Assembly: GCA_934045075.1 (NCBI GenBank)
Contig: OW203723.1
Span: forward strand, 4,666,577 to 4,730,576
Length of the DNA stretch: 64,000 bases
Reading direction: 5' to 3'
Origin: Yponomeuta sedellus
Taxonomy: Eukaryota; Arthropoda; Insecta; Lepidoptera; Yponomeutidae
Part shown: positions 31,801-42,939 of the stretch, in pieces
How the letters are laid out: every line of letters begins with the position of its first letter
Position numbering within the stretch: position 1 is the first letter of the stretch
Notes under the pieces: generated by a model
Databases searched by the model: none
Told to the model about the DNA's origin: nothing
What the model saw: only the letters and a program-made list of their open reading frames with translations
Translations under genes and position numbers: made by a program

Positions 31801-33769
31801 TGAGCGGCGCGAGCGCAAGTCGCAGCGTGTAAAGCGCCACCACGCAGCGCCACTGGGACAGATCCTTGTTCGCACGCGACAGCGTGGCGGGAGAGAGCGG
31901 GAGAGGGATGCTCACTCTCTCAAGTGCTAATGAGGCATACCTGGAAATAAAATATTCGAATATTCGTAAGGGTTTGCTAATGTTCTGTGTGTGGCATATT
32001 GTGTATGATAAACATGTTTAAAAAGACATTCAGATATTCTAGTGAGTGTAGTCAGCATAGTTGTAGCATAGAACAACTCTCAATAGTGGAACTGGGCAAC
32101 TAATACTAAATTACCTTTCAAAAGTCATCTCATCTGAATGCTTGATGCTTCTAACAGGTGCATGTTTTAACTCAGGATCAGTTGCGAATAATATCCTTTC
32201 GAGGGCTGCTCTGTATGCATGAATCTAAAAAAATACTTAAAAACTTCACATATAGACAAAGATTTACTTATAAATTTAGTTTAGTGGGCAACCATAGAAT
32301 TTAAATTTTATAATAATATTTTATTTTATTTATTAATGATCTCTTTCTTACTTCTGATTTAGTTGGATCATGTAACAGGTTTTTTATTCCATTGATGCTT
32401 GCTAAATCAATCCATTCATGCAATAGTAGGTACTACATATTTCAACAAATTAACAGAAATTAGGCCCAGAAATCAAACAGATCATTACCTTAAGGTACCT
32501 GTAATTGCCATCCACCAATCTCTGACAGTAAACATCCAACGAATGGCATGCTATCTCTCTACTGACAAAGGAAAGTCTGCTATTTAAGCTCTTCACATGG
32601 CAGCTCATGGGGTATCCTTTGTCTTCTGTCAATTTCATATAGCAACAGCCCACTACACATATAAATTTTACTTGAGGGTTATTGATGAAATTTCTTAGTA
32701 ACAGTGGCCCCAGATCACCGCAGGGATGCAAGCCAATTAAACCAAAGTTGGACATAGTATCAGGAAGAGGTAACTGGTGTAATTGGTCTTCTGATGACAA
32801 AGACATGTTTAGGTGTATAGGTCTGCGAAGCCGAGACATTGTTTTCTCAGTGAGAAACTTCTTTACTGTGTATTCCAATTGTTCATCGAGTTTTCTGAAA
32901 TATTTATTATATTTAGATGTAATTATGATAGATAATTATAGGATTTTGCCAAAATTTTCACTTAATTACAACTACAATTTTTTTCAATTTTTAAACAAAG
33001 ACATGCCTAAACAAGTACAGGAGTAATCTGTATTTAACGTTTCCAGGACTCCCTCATGTTCGATAAATATTTGCAGTCAGATTAAAGTATTTAAAAAGAG
33101 TGGTAAACATACATACCAAGAGGGTACAGACCTAGCTTCCTCCGTCAGTTGAATTTGGCACTCAATACCAGCAGCCTGGATGTCATTTTTGTAAGCTAAC
33201 ACTCTCAGTAAGTGTCCCAAACCGGATCCAAAGTCTATAACAGCTTTGCAGTTGCTTTCGTAAGCTACATGAGTGACGACGTCAGCCATTACACTGATCT
33301 CATGCCTCTTTTTCAACTTTACATGTTTCAAGAATAAGTTTTTCAGTCTTGGGTGTGAGGCACATGTATAATCTTCTCCAGTTTGACTTGGATGACCGTG
33401 ACGTACTTCCGGTAACTTCACTGTTTGCAGTTCTCGCGGTAAACTTAGCATCCTAACACATTTTAGCAGCGACATAAAGGATAGTGGCAAGACATTTTCT
33501 GTTGGAATTCCAAGCAATATTCTACCCAAATCTCTGGGATCCATGGTTTTGAAACAATCGCGCCACGATTTAGGGAGCCTGTTCCAATGGTCATCAACAA
33601 AATAATCCTGGAAAGAAAAGATATCTGTAGAATGAAACAATTTGTGAAGTCAACAGTTAGGTTATAATTTACTTACCAATACGTACAAATCTATCAGCCA
33701 ATCGTACAAACGTATGACTTTTAGTGCCATATCAATTCTTGTTTTAACAGATTTATTATTCAGGTCCAT
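28885..33769 (-). CDS. METTL25B: METTL25/METTL25B (RRNAD1)-like methyltransferase, six exons
   Basis: Exons in order: 33769-33677, 33607-33132, 32894-32489, 32224-32115, 31940-31753 and 28964-28885, 450 residues with all phases consistent. Exon 2 carries LPKSWRDCF, LLGIP and KRHEISVMAD. Near residues 154-162 it has a class I SAM-binding glycine motif (VIDFGSGLG). Exon 3 has the family blocks GLHPCGDLGP and GCCYMKL; exon 5 has LAPLIETVVLLDR; and the last exon, 2.8 kb away, ends with FDPTLSPRN, the family's C-terminal signature. The exon 2 donor at GTCTGT (after 33132) was chosen because the nearer GTATGT would create a TGA at the junction. The family's substrate is not established, so no reaction is claimed. 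Decayed exon 5 copies lie in the last intron. METTL25 rather than METTL25B is possible; the length favours 25B. Confidence 0.88.
29008..29062. repeat. Inverted repeat
   Basis: CAAAACTCCCGG and CCGGGAGTTTTG flank a loop containing ATGGATGGATGGGG. It lies in the last METTL25B intron. Confidence 0.6.
29700..30800. other. Intron of the METTL25B-like gene: no gene seen
   Basis: It contains AT-rich sequence, a fragment of unknown origin at 29700-29830 (GCAGGCCCCTATAGCCACAA) and a poorly coding open frame at 30227-30526 without family motifs. Confidence 0.4.
30800..31700 (-). pseudogene. Decayed tandem copies of METTL25B exon 5
   Basis: Copies around 30800-30905, 31386-31500 and 31546-31700 repeat parts of exon 5 (GTCCAGCAGCACGACAGTCT on the plus strand) and its downstream intron (TTTCCACTGCAG). 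The copy at 31546 keeps an ACATGGTGAG donor-like site but has frame breaks and an internal TGA. Confidence 0.7.
30961..31091. mobile_element. tRNA-like repeat collapsed to a perfect 54-bp hairpin
   Basis: Arms 30961-31014 and 31038-31091 are exact reverse complements. Each holds the terminal AGAGGCTAAAAATTCCACCC block and the B box GGGATTCGAACCC. The 23-nt loop is a lone anticodon-like arm. Confidence 0.85.
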
Positions 33770-34484
33770 TTAACAAATAGTAATTTTATATTTTTGAGTT
33801 ATAGTTTTTATTTCGTTTTACGCGTGAAATCTTCGTAATCGTAAGAAACTTTCACTAACCATAAGTAAGACAGCAGGAACAGCAGGATAGATTGATTTCC
33901 ATTTTGCAAGCGAGACTGAGACAAAAAAAACTTCTGGAGCCCTGTAAATAGAAGAAACGAAACGCATCTATACAATTTTTTTTAAATTATTTCTCAGAAT
34001 AATGGGTTGGTACCTATTTGAAACGATGGCCCAGAATTTGGGAAGGTCTATGGCCAGTCTACTACACTCGGGAAGTCTTACCTGCACAAGAAACATTGTA
34101 GTCTCCCAGAACCAGCGGACTTAAAATTCTGCATCGAGTTTTGACAAAGTTTTGAGCGTCTATGTAGGTAACCTAAACGCATCAGAGACGCGTGCCCACG
34201 GTCTGTCGATTTACGCGTTGAACTATGTAGGTATCTGTTGGGCATGGGCAAGCCTACACCACCTAAGAAAGCAATGTCCCATCCTAGGCAATGCAGTATC
34301 CGAGTGGTCTCTTCACCCATCTAGTGTGAAGAAGGTGCCTGGCCTTTGTATAAATAAATCATCTCAATGCGGAGATCCTGCCCAGCACTTACACCATCGT
34401 GACCCTCCTTTCCCACGGTACACCTGCGTAGTCCACCCGGGTAGACCACGGGGTATTTTTTTTTCCCGTGGTCCACCTTTCTTC

Positions 34485-34745
34485 TTCCTCTTCAGGCTAT
34501 ATTATGTAGTCCACTGCTAGACATAGCCCTCCCGTAATGAGCGCCATAGCGCCCTGTCTTCAGTTTGCCGCATCCAGCATCTGCCAGCAGTTTTTCGCAG
34601 ATCGTCATCCCACCTGGTCGGAGGGCGTCCTACACTACGTTAGCCGAGTCGCGGTCTCCACTCAAGAACACGTTTACTCCAACGGTTGTCGGTTCTCAGC
34701 GAGATATGGCCTGCCCACTGCCACTTCAACTCGCTAATTAACTGA
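34485..34745 (-). mobile_element. RTE LINE 3' fragment
   Basis: Close to the 23543-23870 copy: TCAGGCTATATTATGTAGTC, CAGTTTTTCGCAGATCGTCA and TCCACTCAAGAACACG. Confidence 0.75.
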
Positions 34746-34854
34746 GCTAGTCCACCTTTAACATAATTTTAATGAAACCTATTGCCCGTAGTCCACCTGG
34801 TAATTAGTATTTATTAATGATTCGCGATACTCATACATAGTTTTATGTTAAAAT

Positions 34855-35003
34855 GGGTCTAATCGCGATTATTTATTAGGTAAAACGTAATTACCTTTGT
34901 CTACCCTACAAACCCGAGACCACGGCAACTGTAACGCTGCCGAAACGTCGGGGAATAAGGTAATTACCTACGTTTTACCTAATAAATAATCGTGATTTGA
35001 CCC
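34855..35003. mobile_element. Palindromic MITE
   Basis: GGGTCTAATCGCGATTATTT with TTAGGTAAAACGTAATTACC is mirrored at the right end. The core reads GAGACCACGGCAACTGTAAC, GCTGCCGAAACGTCGG. Remnants of the same family lie at 31195-31235, 36555-36665 and 53450-53545. Confidence 0.75.
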
Positions 35004-35199
35004 TTTTAATATGTAACAGCCGGTAATTGTATATATGAAAATATAATCATAGTGAAGCATTTGTCCCAATAATCCCGCGGGCCACCTATTTACTATAACT
35101 TGTCCACCTAGGTGGACCACGGGCAAAAAAATAAACCCCGTGGTCCACCCGGTGGACTACGCCTGAGCAGGTGCACCACGGGAAAGGAGGGCGTCGTGA

Positions 35200-35425
35200 T
35201 AGCTGTCAGCCTAGCCTACATCAGACTAGTCGATACCTACGTGCGGAGCCATTCAAGCCGCGGGTTTCCTCACGATATTTTCATTGACAATTAGCCTGTG
35301 GTATTGCTACTACAAATTCGCAAAAGTACGTAACTTAAAAATTTATAAACTCATAGGTATGTATGTCCGCACTGGGGATCAAACCTGGGACTCTCGCGTT
35401 CAAGTCCATTGTTCTACCCACCGCT
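35200..35425 (+). mobile_element. SINE right half with tRNA-like end
   Basis: This continues the SINE split by the hAT-like element: GTGCGGAGCCATTCAAGCCG, TTTCCTCACGATATTTTC, then ACTGGGGATCAAACCTGGGA and a reversed tRNA-like segment. Confidence 0.5.
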
Positions 35426-35534
35426 CACGTGAACACCTAAGACATTCGGGCGTCATTACGATGTATACCTTCATAGTTTGCGATTGTTATTGGTACTACA
35501 CTAATGTAGGTACGTAACTTAGAAAATAAAGTAA

Positions 35535-35635
35535 TGGTTACCGGGATTCGAACCCACGACCTAGCTAATGAGAGGCCAGCGTTACTACCGCATCGTGTAT
35601 CATGCTCCTTGCCACCGCTGCGGCCGGCCACTTGA
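35535..35635 (-). mobile_element. tRNA-derived SINE head
   Basis: On the minus strand CGGTAGTAACGCTGGCCTCT leads to GTCGTGGGTTCGAATCCCGG, an A-box/B-box arrangement. Confidence 0.5.
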
Positions 35636-35884
35636 CAGAGAGGGAAAAGAAAAGCTCATGTAAACTCAGATCCTTTATTTCTCAAAAATGCAAGGGTGCA
35701 ATACCAACCTTGGAGTGTCTTACGTAATATTTGTTTAATAAAGAGGTCAGTGGTTTACATTGACCTTCGTTTTTTTTTTTCAGTAGGTAGACCAATAAAA
35801 TCTAACTACCACAAAATGTATACCAGCAATGCATTTGACTATAGGCTCATTCGTAGCAGATGCTTAGTTACTACTTATATTAAA

Positions 35885-36110
35885 CTACTACTAGCTGTCC
35901 CACGATTCTTGATACCATGACAACGCAATATCTTAGAGTTTGCCTTGAAAAATGGTTACGGAAACAATATTATCCCACGGGAAAGCATTGTCTATCTGTA
36001 TGCCAAATTTCATGAAATTTTGTTCCGCCGTTATAGTGTGATGGAGTCACAAACAGCTTCACAAACTTTCACATTTATAATATTTACTGTGATATTAAGT
36101 AGGATTACTT
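35885..36110 (+). mobile_element. Dispersed repeat, Helitron-like (low certainty)
   Basis: CTAGCTGTCCCACGATTC, ACCATGACAACGCAATATC, ATTATCCCACGGGAAAGCAT and GCCAAATTTCATGAAATT. Related to 4400-4560. Confidence 0.35.
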
Positions 36111-36139
36111 TAACTTAAAGGTTAATACATACTACACAT

Positions 36140-36365
36140 AGACATCCGTGCTTCGCAAGGCATGTTAAGCCGTTGGTGCCTGTTGTCATTGGCAGTCGTT
36201 AAGCCATGTCAAAGGCCTTATGGGCGGTTTGATAACTTCTGACAGTAAGGCCTGCCACTGTCTTACAATCTTCCAACCCGGACTTGGCCCCCGTGGTGGA
36301 GTATGGCCTAACCTTCCTGCGATGCAGGAAGAATGTGGACATACAAGGGTTGATACCTACACATA
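36140..36365 (-). mobile_element. LINE-derived fragment
   Basis: Reverse copy of the 51268-51630 family (GCTTCGCAAGGCATGTTAAG, AACCCGGACTTGGCCCC, GTGGAGTATGGCCTAACC). Confidence 0.6.
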
Positions 36366-36973
36366 GACATACCGACATAGGAGAATGTATGTTTATTCAT
36401 CAGTGCTTTTTATAGGCTTAAAATTTCTGCTACCCAAGCAAATTATGTCTTCCATAGTGTTTCAGTGCCAATTTGATTTGATTTATTCCATACAAAGAAA
36501 TTTATAGCACATAGAGAATAATAGAAATATAACACCAATAAAATAGTATTTCTTCACTAAACGGGCATAATCGCGTTTATTTATTAGGTAAAATTTTAAC
36601 GCCGAGAATTAAGGTAAATACTTTTTACTAAATAAGTAATCGCAATTAGACCTGTTTAATATAGAACAGTAAAATAACAAAATAAAAAATCATTTAAGTA
36701 AAGTTTGGATCAATACCTTAAAAATGGTTAAGCTGAGGTACATTGAGACATAATTATATAGGCAGCATTATTACATATTATATTTATATAAAAGTTAAAC
36801 TTATAGTACTAATTTAAAGCAACAATCCCATTAACTACTATTTTCTAAATAAAGAACTGAGCATTCAACCAGGATTGATTAGAACAAGATACTTATTTCC
36901 AATAAATCATCAGGTACTTATGCAGAGATTATTGACAAAATACAATGTATGGAATGTAATAGAAAGGACTGGA

Positions 36974-39265
36974 TTAAATTTTCTTATCATCTAAAGCTTT
37001 AACTCGATAAACTTTTAAACAAAATCTTTTGAGATAACATGAGATTCTTTCTGTAAAACTCAGATCTACAACTTGAGAATAATTTTTACTCGCGACAGCA
37101 TTTTGTAAGCAATATTTATCACGCCTTTTAGGGAACTTAGGCAAAGCTTCTGAGCAAAAGTGTGGGTAGTAGGAATTCTCTTCCACCAAATCAAAGTAGT
37201 GATAGCTTTGAGCCATAACCTGTATTTGCCCATGCAAGCTACATGGTGCCACAACATAGAACCGATATTTCTTCTTACGTTTTTGTAAGATCATTTCAGA
37301 TTCAGTTAATCCACTGTCAATGAGTTGAAACAAGTCTTTAGTAGGCATTGAACCATATTTTCTAATAAAAGTTGTCTGCTCCAATACATACTTCTGTCCT
37401 GTATTTCTGTCTGTCCAAATTTTGGATGTACTATCCAATTGAAGCAAAAACATTGGTATACTATAACTGTGAGTGGTTATAACCAGTGTTCGCAGCCCAT
37501 AACTACTCTTAATATCGTAATGCAAGTTTCTTGTAAATTGTAACATACCACCTTGATGAACAAAGCCAAAAAATACAGTCAATAATACGTTCAACACATA
37601 CCATAGATAAAGGAAGGTCTTTTTAGCGGTCCTGGTCTTTGGTCCATCACTTTCATTGGCATGTAAACTATTGCCGTATAGAAAAACCAGTGGTACAAGT
37701 ACTGGAATGATGAATCTGGCTTCCTGATGAGGGAACATGGAGAGTACAGCCACAGGGATGACTAGAGAGAATAGCATAAGGCCTGTTATGCTTTGTATTC
37801 TAGGCAGCTTGCTGTAATGGCCTCGTATAAACCTGGAGAGAAAAGAGGGTTTAATACACTGATAATGTTTATAAAGTGTAATTACAATTTCTGATGATAT
37901 TAATTTGAGATACCTACTTTAGTCATAGCGAGGTAAAGGGAAAGAATTTGCCATTGGAAAAAACACCTTTTGGTTATTTTTACGGCTAACCCTCAATGGG
38001 TTATGAGAAGTGTTTTAAGGAATAGGTTTGTTATAAAAAAACTGACTCAATTTTGAACTTAATACAAACTTACCTATAAGAATAAGTGACTAGACTTGTA
38101 AACGCTAAGCCACCCATCACATTGAACAGGAGAGGGACATTTACAATCAAATGTAGCCATCTTGGATGCAGTCCATGCTTTGTCAAGTTCTTCATATCAG
38201 AGTTGTACCGTAGAAAGTTTAGTGGAGTTACAACCCAGTTGTCCCATGAGATGGCCAAGGACTCTATATCAGCCATAGTCAGATAACCATAGTAAGAGGA
38301 GTCCACTAAGATCAACAGAAAAACTGTGGGTATACCACATACAATAAGAGTGAGGATCCTAAAATGGAAATCTTTGAAACCAATCACTTTCGAACCTAGG
38401 CCACGATGAAGCCAGAAAAATATTGGAGGTAATGCAAAGCCAACAAATGTTGGCCTATTAAATATACCTATGACTACTAGGGTGGATATTGCAATAACCC
38501 TGTTAAAAGAATGACCGGGCAAATGCGTTTGTAACTTGAAAAGTTTAACTTTTTCTACTGGTGTACTAGCCTTTTCATACTTTTCTCTTAAAAACTCATC
38601 ATGATAAATAACTTTGTCAGACTTCGACATACACTCCGCAACCAGGTAAAGAAGAATCGAGAAGAATGCCATTTCAAAAGAGTTTGAAAAGCTTCTACAG
38701 CAATAAACTATGACCACATAGGAACTGGCAAATACCTTCAGTCTGTTTCTGAAATTCTGCCCATAGATTACGCATATTTTGTACAAACAATAGTCATTGA
38801 TAAAAGATAGTAAACAAATTAAAAGTCTTGGAAAAACTAGCAAATAATAAGGGGTTTTCAGATCTATCCCAAAATAGCTTTTTGCAAATGGATTTAAATA
38901 ACGAATTAGGTGTAAAGGAGGGCCTATTATTATTTGAGGAATAAATATATTCCTTACAGGGAATTTAGGGTTGAACTCCCACGTTCTTGAAACATCCGTC
39001 GAGAAGATATCACCTAAAAAAACTGGTTGTTAAAAAGTGACTTGGTAAATGTTGCTTGTTAAAAACCTAATGTAACGAGAAAGTTAGCTATTATCTTACC
39101 CGCAATAACTTCTACGTTCTGAAAAAACTCATCCGGGTGTATGTAACCGATCTGCGGCACGAGAGTTAGAGCAAATCTGAGTAACACAAGCAGCCAATAA
39201 CTTAGTGGGAGTTTCACTTGATTATTGAATGTGATTGCCTTCAACAGTTTAGTTTTCAAAAACAT
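36974..39265 (-). CDS. PIGZ: GPI mannosyltransferase 4 (PIG-Z/SMP3), three exons
   Basis: Exons 39265-39100, 39013-38074 and 37832-36974 encode 654 residues with consistent phases. PIG-Z is an ER membrane GT22 enzyme that adds a fourth mannose to GPI-anchor precursors from dolichol-phosphate mannose. Visible signatures are HPDEFFQ at residues 43-49 with a following E, the RTWEF motif, NRPTFVGFALPP, HPRWLHLIVNVPLLF, and FPHQEARFIIPVLVPL, plus many hydrophobic segments typical of GT-C transferases. YIHPDEFFQ with WEF and the loop order fits PIG-Z better than the related PIG-B. The start Met precedes the first hydrophobic helix. It lies 3.2 kb from the METTL25B-like start on the same strand, so the two are probably separate transcripts. 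No breaks are seen. Confidence 0.9.
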
Positions 39266-39639
39266 GGTAGTATCCGCGCGTTCAGCTTGTGCGGCTTATG
39301 AATGAGATAAGGCGATAAGTCTTCGGTTCGATATTTTTAGCCGCATCGTTGTTACCGGGTGTGAGAATTTGCATAGAAAACTGACATTTGTTTGATTTAA
39401 ATTTTAAAGTCTGTCCCACACAGCCAGCGCAGACAGAACAAACCACAGAACACATTGTCTGTTCTGTCACTTCAAATAACGCTTGCCCAAAACTTCCCAT
39501 AGACAAAACCACACTTCAGACGCGCGCTTTCTTCGAAAACACACCACACAGTGTGAAGTGGGCGCTCGCTACTCGTATGCTTGCTTACTGCTAATTTGTT
39601 TGTGGCCAGAACCTTCACAAATGCCCATAACTTAGAAAA

Positions 39640-39735
39640 CAAAAGTCGGTACACGCCGGGATTCGAACCGACGACCGCCTGCTTGAGAAGCCGCCGTTCC
39701 ACCGCTCTATATTTACTGCCGCTGCCTCTCAAAGG
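39640..39735 (-). mobile_element. tRNA-derived SINE head
   Basis: On the minus strand GAGAGGCAGCGGCAG leads to GTCGTCGGTTCGAATCCCGG. It is isolated and near the PIGZ 5' end. Confidence 0.5.
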
Positions 39736-39823
39736 CAAGTCTTACCGGTTTCTTGTACACAATCTGTTTATCTTTAGTACTGATGAGTGATGATACCTTG
39801 TGACGTCAGCGTCAGAATGAATA

Positions 39824-41023
39824 AAAGACTATAAAAAGAACTTCAGGTTGTATAATAAATAACTTACGCCCCTATTAACTATCCATGTCATTCCATGAGT
39901 GCACACGTATAAAAGACCACACAGTCCAGTAATGCCCCGATACTACCTACGCGCACTAAATCCTGAACTATTCCATCGTCTAACGTCAGGATGTGACCCT
40001 AGGCCCCTTTCTGTCACAAGGGTCAGCGTCAGAATGACCCGTCACTACTCGTATTATCGTCGGAAATTGTGATGAATATTTAGTGCCCCATTGCTTCTAT
40101 TTGCTTCCTCTGAGTAGAGAATTTCTTCCATCATATTTTAGAAGAGAAACAACATAAGAGTGACCGTACATCCTGACGTACAAGTCATTATCTAAACTAT
40201 ATTGATATTTTGGTTCCATAATAGCTACGGGTGCGGAGTTTTAAAAATATGAAGGAAGCAAATAGGCACTAATTGCTGCTCTATGAGTTATTCAGTGATT
40301 CTACAAAAGTTTGATGAAATAAATGCCTAGGTGACCGGTCAACCTGACGTCAGGATGTACGGTCACCCTTAAATGTTGTTTCTCTTCTAAAATATGATGG
40401 AACAAATTCTCAACTTAGGGGAAGCAAATAGAAGCAATAGGGCACTAAATATTCATCACAATTTCCGACGATAATACGAGTAGTGACGGGTCATTCTGAC
40501 GCTGAGCCTTGTGACAAAAAGGGGCCCAGGGCCACATCCTGACGGTAGACGATTGGAATAGTTCAGGATTTAGTGCGCGTAGGTAGTATCGGGGCATTAC
40601 TGAGTGCTTAGTGTGAGTTTTTAACTACTCGATCGCGTTAACGTAAACTCATATTTCTATGGCATCGAGGAAGCGCCACCTAGCGACAAGTATGGAAGTT
40701 AAAATTGCTGAGTGCGAGTTGTAATGGTTTACGTTGAGAAGTGAAGAAGTTTACCAGCCAAAACACGAATAAACGCGAGTGCGAGTTGTACTGTGACAGC
40801 GTTTTGCCAGTTTGAACGGTTAACTTACTCATGCTCACTACCCAATGCTCGATTAACGCGGTAGTAAAGTTATTCGATTGGATCTGTCAAACTCGCACTA
40901 AGCACTCTGGACTGTGTGGTCTTTTATACGTATGCACTCATGGAATGACATGGATAGTGAATAGGGGGTCGTAAGTTAGTTATTATACAACCTGAAGTTC
41001 TTTTTATAAAGTCTTTTATACGC
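39824..41023. mobile_element. 1.2-kb foldback element with long inverted arms
   Basis: The left arm (about 39824-40190) and right arm (about 40345-41023) are inverted copies. Examples are AGAACTTCAGGTTGTATAAT, CATGTCATTCCATGAGTGCA, GCCCCGATACTACCTACGCG and AATTGTGATGAATATTTAGT, each mirrored on the right. There is no ORF. The right arm is longer because of the nested element at 40602-40907. Confidence 0.85.
40602..40907. mobile_element. MITE nested in the foldback's right arm
   Basis: The ends GAGTGCTTAGTGTGAGTTT and AAACTCGCACTAAGCACTC are inverted. The left arm of the host foldback keeps the uninterrupted site (GCATTACTGGACTGTG in the same orientation), which proves the insertion. Confidence 0.85.
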
Positions 41024-41911
41024 CCCATGAAAAATATTAATACGGAAATCAAATTAAAAGATGTTACGAGGTTTTATTGTTTATTCATCCACTCAATGTT
41101 GACATATGTATGAGCACAAATCTTGGCACATTGCCGCACAAAATTAAAATAATAAGGTTATCACCCTGCCAAGTAAATACTTCAATAAAGTCGAAAAAGG
41201 CATGTACATACCTTCTTCGACAATGTTTGTTACCAATTTTAATTAAGTTAGTATTTAATAAGTAAATAAAATATATGGCATGTCATCATAACTACCCACT
41301 AAAATTGGTGTAAAAAAATAACTAATGCCAAAGCATCTCACAATCATACCTAATAAATAAATTAATAATTAAATTGTTATTATAATGCACGATAATAATT
41401 ACTATTTACATACAATAAATAGGTATACCTATTACACTACAGCCAGTAGTCTTAACTAATCACTCTTTCATTCAGTAACTGTTGCCAACAAGCAGAATAG
41501 AACTTGCTATCGAATTAGACAATGGACATGACATGACTTCTCTCTCAATGCTTCATAAAACATATTCAGAAAATACATAGTTGCCAGCTTCCTTTAGCTA
41601 GTAGGTCTAATTCACCGGAAGAACTCGTCATCATATGAGGACCGTTTTACCAACTAAATGATCTCTACCAAAGAAGGTTGACAGCTAAGCATTGATATTG
41701 TCGCGGTCCTATCGCGAACCATCTAGAATAGAGCCTTCTCTACGAGAGCCGACTATTCGAGAGAAGCCTATCGAATAGTCGCCGCATGCTGCGTTTCAGA
41801 AAGGCTGCAAGCAATAATGACTCGTATGTCTACTATCGTAAGGCTCAAAACTCTATGACATGAAACTGTTCTAGAGTCGTTGCCGCGTGCACCGAGGGTA
41901 GGTACGTACGG

Positions 41912-41925
41912 GAATGTTCGAGAAC
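41912..41925 (+). promoter_or_regulatory. Heat-shock element in the solo LTR
   Basis: GAATGTTCGAGAAC holds three perfect alternating pentamer cores (GAA, TTC, GAA) spaced as HSF requires, 14 bp before the TATA box. Confidence 0.65.
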
Positions 41926-41938
41926 CCTTGCCGGGGGA

Positions 41939-41975
41939 TATAAATAGCGGCCGCCGTGGCGCGCACTCGTTCAGT
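41939..41975 (+). promoter_or_regulatory. LTR core promoter (TATA box and initiator)
   Basis: TATAAATA at 41939-41946 and TTCAGTCAG around 41970-41978 are spaced like an arthropod core promoter. Confidence 0.65.
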
Positions 41976-42939
41976 CAGGACTTGCGAAGAGTAAACTTCG
42001 AGCGAACATACCTGCGAAACGAGTGATAACCTACGACCTTAGCGATACTGTGACATCGATTGGACCTGTGGTTTGGAATCTTCGTGTGGACTTCGTGTCG
42101 TGAAGACCTGCAAGCCAGACCTTGCGTGAATAAATCCTAAGAAGTTGTCATTGGCGTTTTACATCCAAATCTAGAACCCTAGCCCGTAACAATATAATAT
42201 ATAAAGGGTATCTTCTCGTGTGAAATAAACTCAAAGTTTAATTTTCAGTTTCAAGAGGCAAGTTTTTATGTCTACCAGTGCGTAATAGAAATGATTTATG
42301 GTAATGAGTAATAGGATGTAATATTAATAGTGTAGTCAATTTGATGGCTATAATTTCCGGACACGGTTAAGCGTCGCACTGCAGCCAAGTTAATTAATAT
42401 TTATTTACTTCAGCACTCTGGGAAATTTTAGCAAAAACCTTACATACGAACATTATTTCTTAATACATCCTATTTTCCAATTTTACTTTTCACCAAAAAA
42501 ACCGATACAAAAATACCTTTCCTCTGTTTCAATCGCATCAAAAGTTTCGTAATTTTATTGTCAATACAATACATACTGAAAGTTCGGTTTCGTTCCTAAA
42601 TCAATATGCAGTTTGGTCTTCCGGGTCGGGTAGGTACATCTCAAAAATTATTATGGCTTTAGGTCGTACTAATAGACTAGAAGGTAAAAAATGAATCACT
42701 TTAGCATAATAAAATCGTTGCATAAACAGAGATCGATGGGGATTCGGTGAGAGTAGTGTTACCTCATATAGTTAAGAGGCCTATGGCTTAACCCCACGGG
42801 TAGTGCGCAACTGCGCGCTTACCTTAAGTAAAAAGCGTAAGTCGCTGGTCGACGTCTCAGATGTGATACAAAAAATAATATAGACAACTTCCCGACGAGT
42901 GGCTCAATGCATTTCTATAGTGTTATTTTTATTACATAG

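Larger units (their letters stand above)
34403..35191. mobile_element. hAT-like TIR element inserted in a SINE
   Basis: The ends CCCTCCTTTCCCACGG and CCACGGGAAAGGAGGG are inverted, with further inverted subterminal blocks (GCGTAGTCCACCC, CCCGTGGTCCACC). Flanks CATCGTGA (34395-34402) and CGTCGTGA (35192-35199) match 7 of 8, as an aged 8-bp target duplication would. The element contains an RTE fragment and a palindromic MITE but no transposase. Confidence 0.7.
33770..36973. other. Intergenic region between the METTL25B-like gene and PIGZ: repeats only
   Basis: No supported gene. It holds a hAT-like element with nested insertions (34403-35191), SINE and tRNA-like fragments, a Helitron-like repeat, a LINE fragment (36140-36365) and a MITE remnant (36555-36665). 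Confidence 0.6.
41699..42191 (+). mobile_element. Solo LTR of an LTR retrotransposon
   Basis: It begins TGTCGCGG, ends CCGTAACA and is flanked on both sides by ATAT (41695-41698 and 42192-42195), as a 4-bp target duplication. Inside are TATAAATA, an arthropod-type initiator 32 nt later and AATAAA at 42129. No internal region is present, so it is a recombined solo LTR, probably Ty3/Gypsy-like. The family is inferred only from the TG/CA ends and TSD length. Confidence 0.85.

Noticed and set aside
33117..33131. GTATGT donor for METTL25B exon 2, 15 nt beyond the chosen one
   Set aside because: Joining it to 32894 makes a TGA at the junction. The upstream GTCTGT donor gives an open frame and a family-like EARKLDEQL.
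36974..39265. PIG-B (GPI mannosyltransferase 3) instead of PIG-Z
   Set aside because: The combination of YIHPDEFFQ, RTWEF and the FPHQE.RF segment with its surrounding order matches PIG-Z/SMP3 better, though the families are related.
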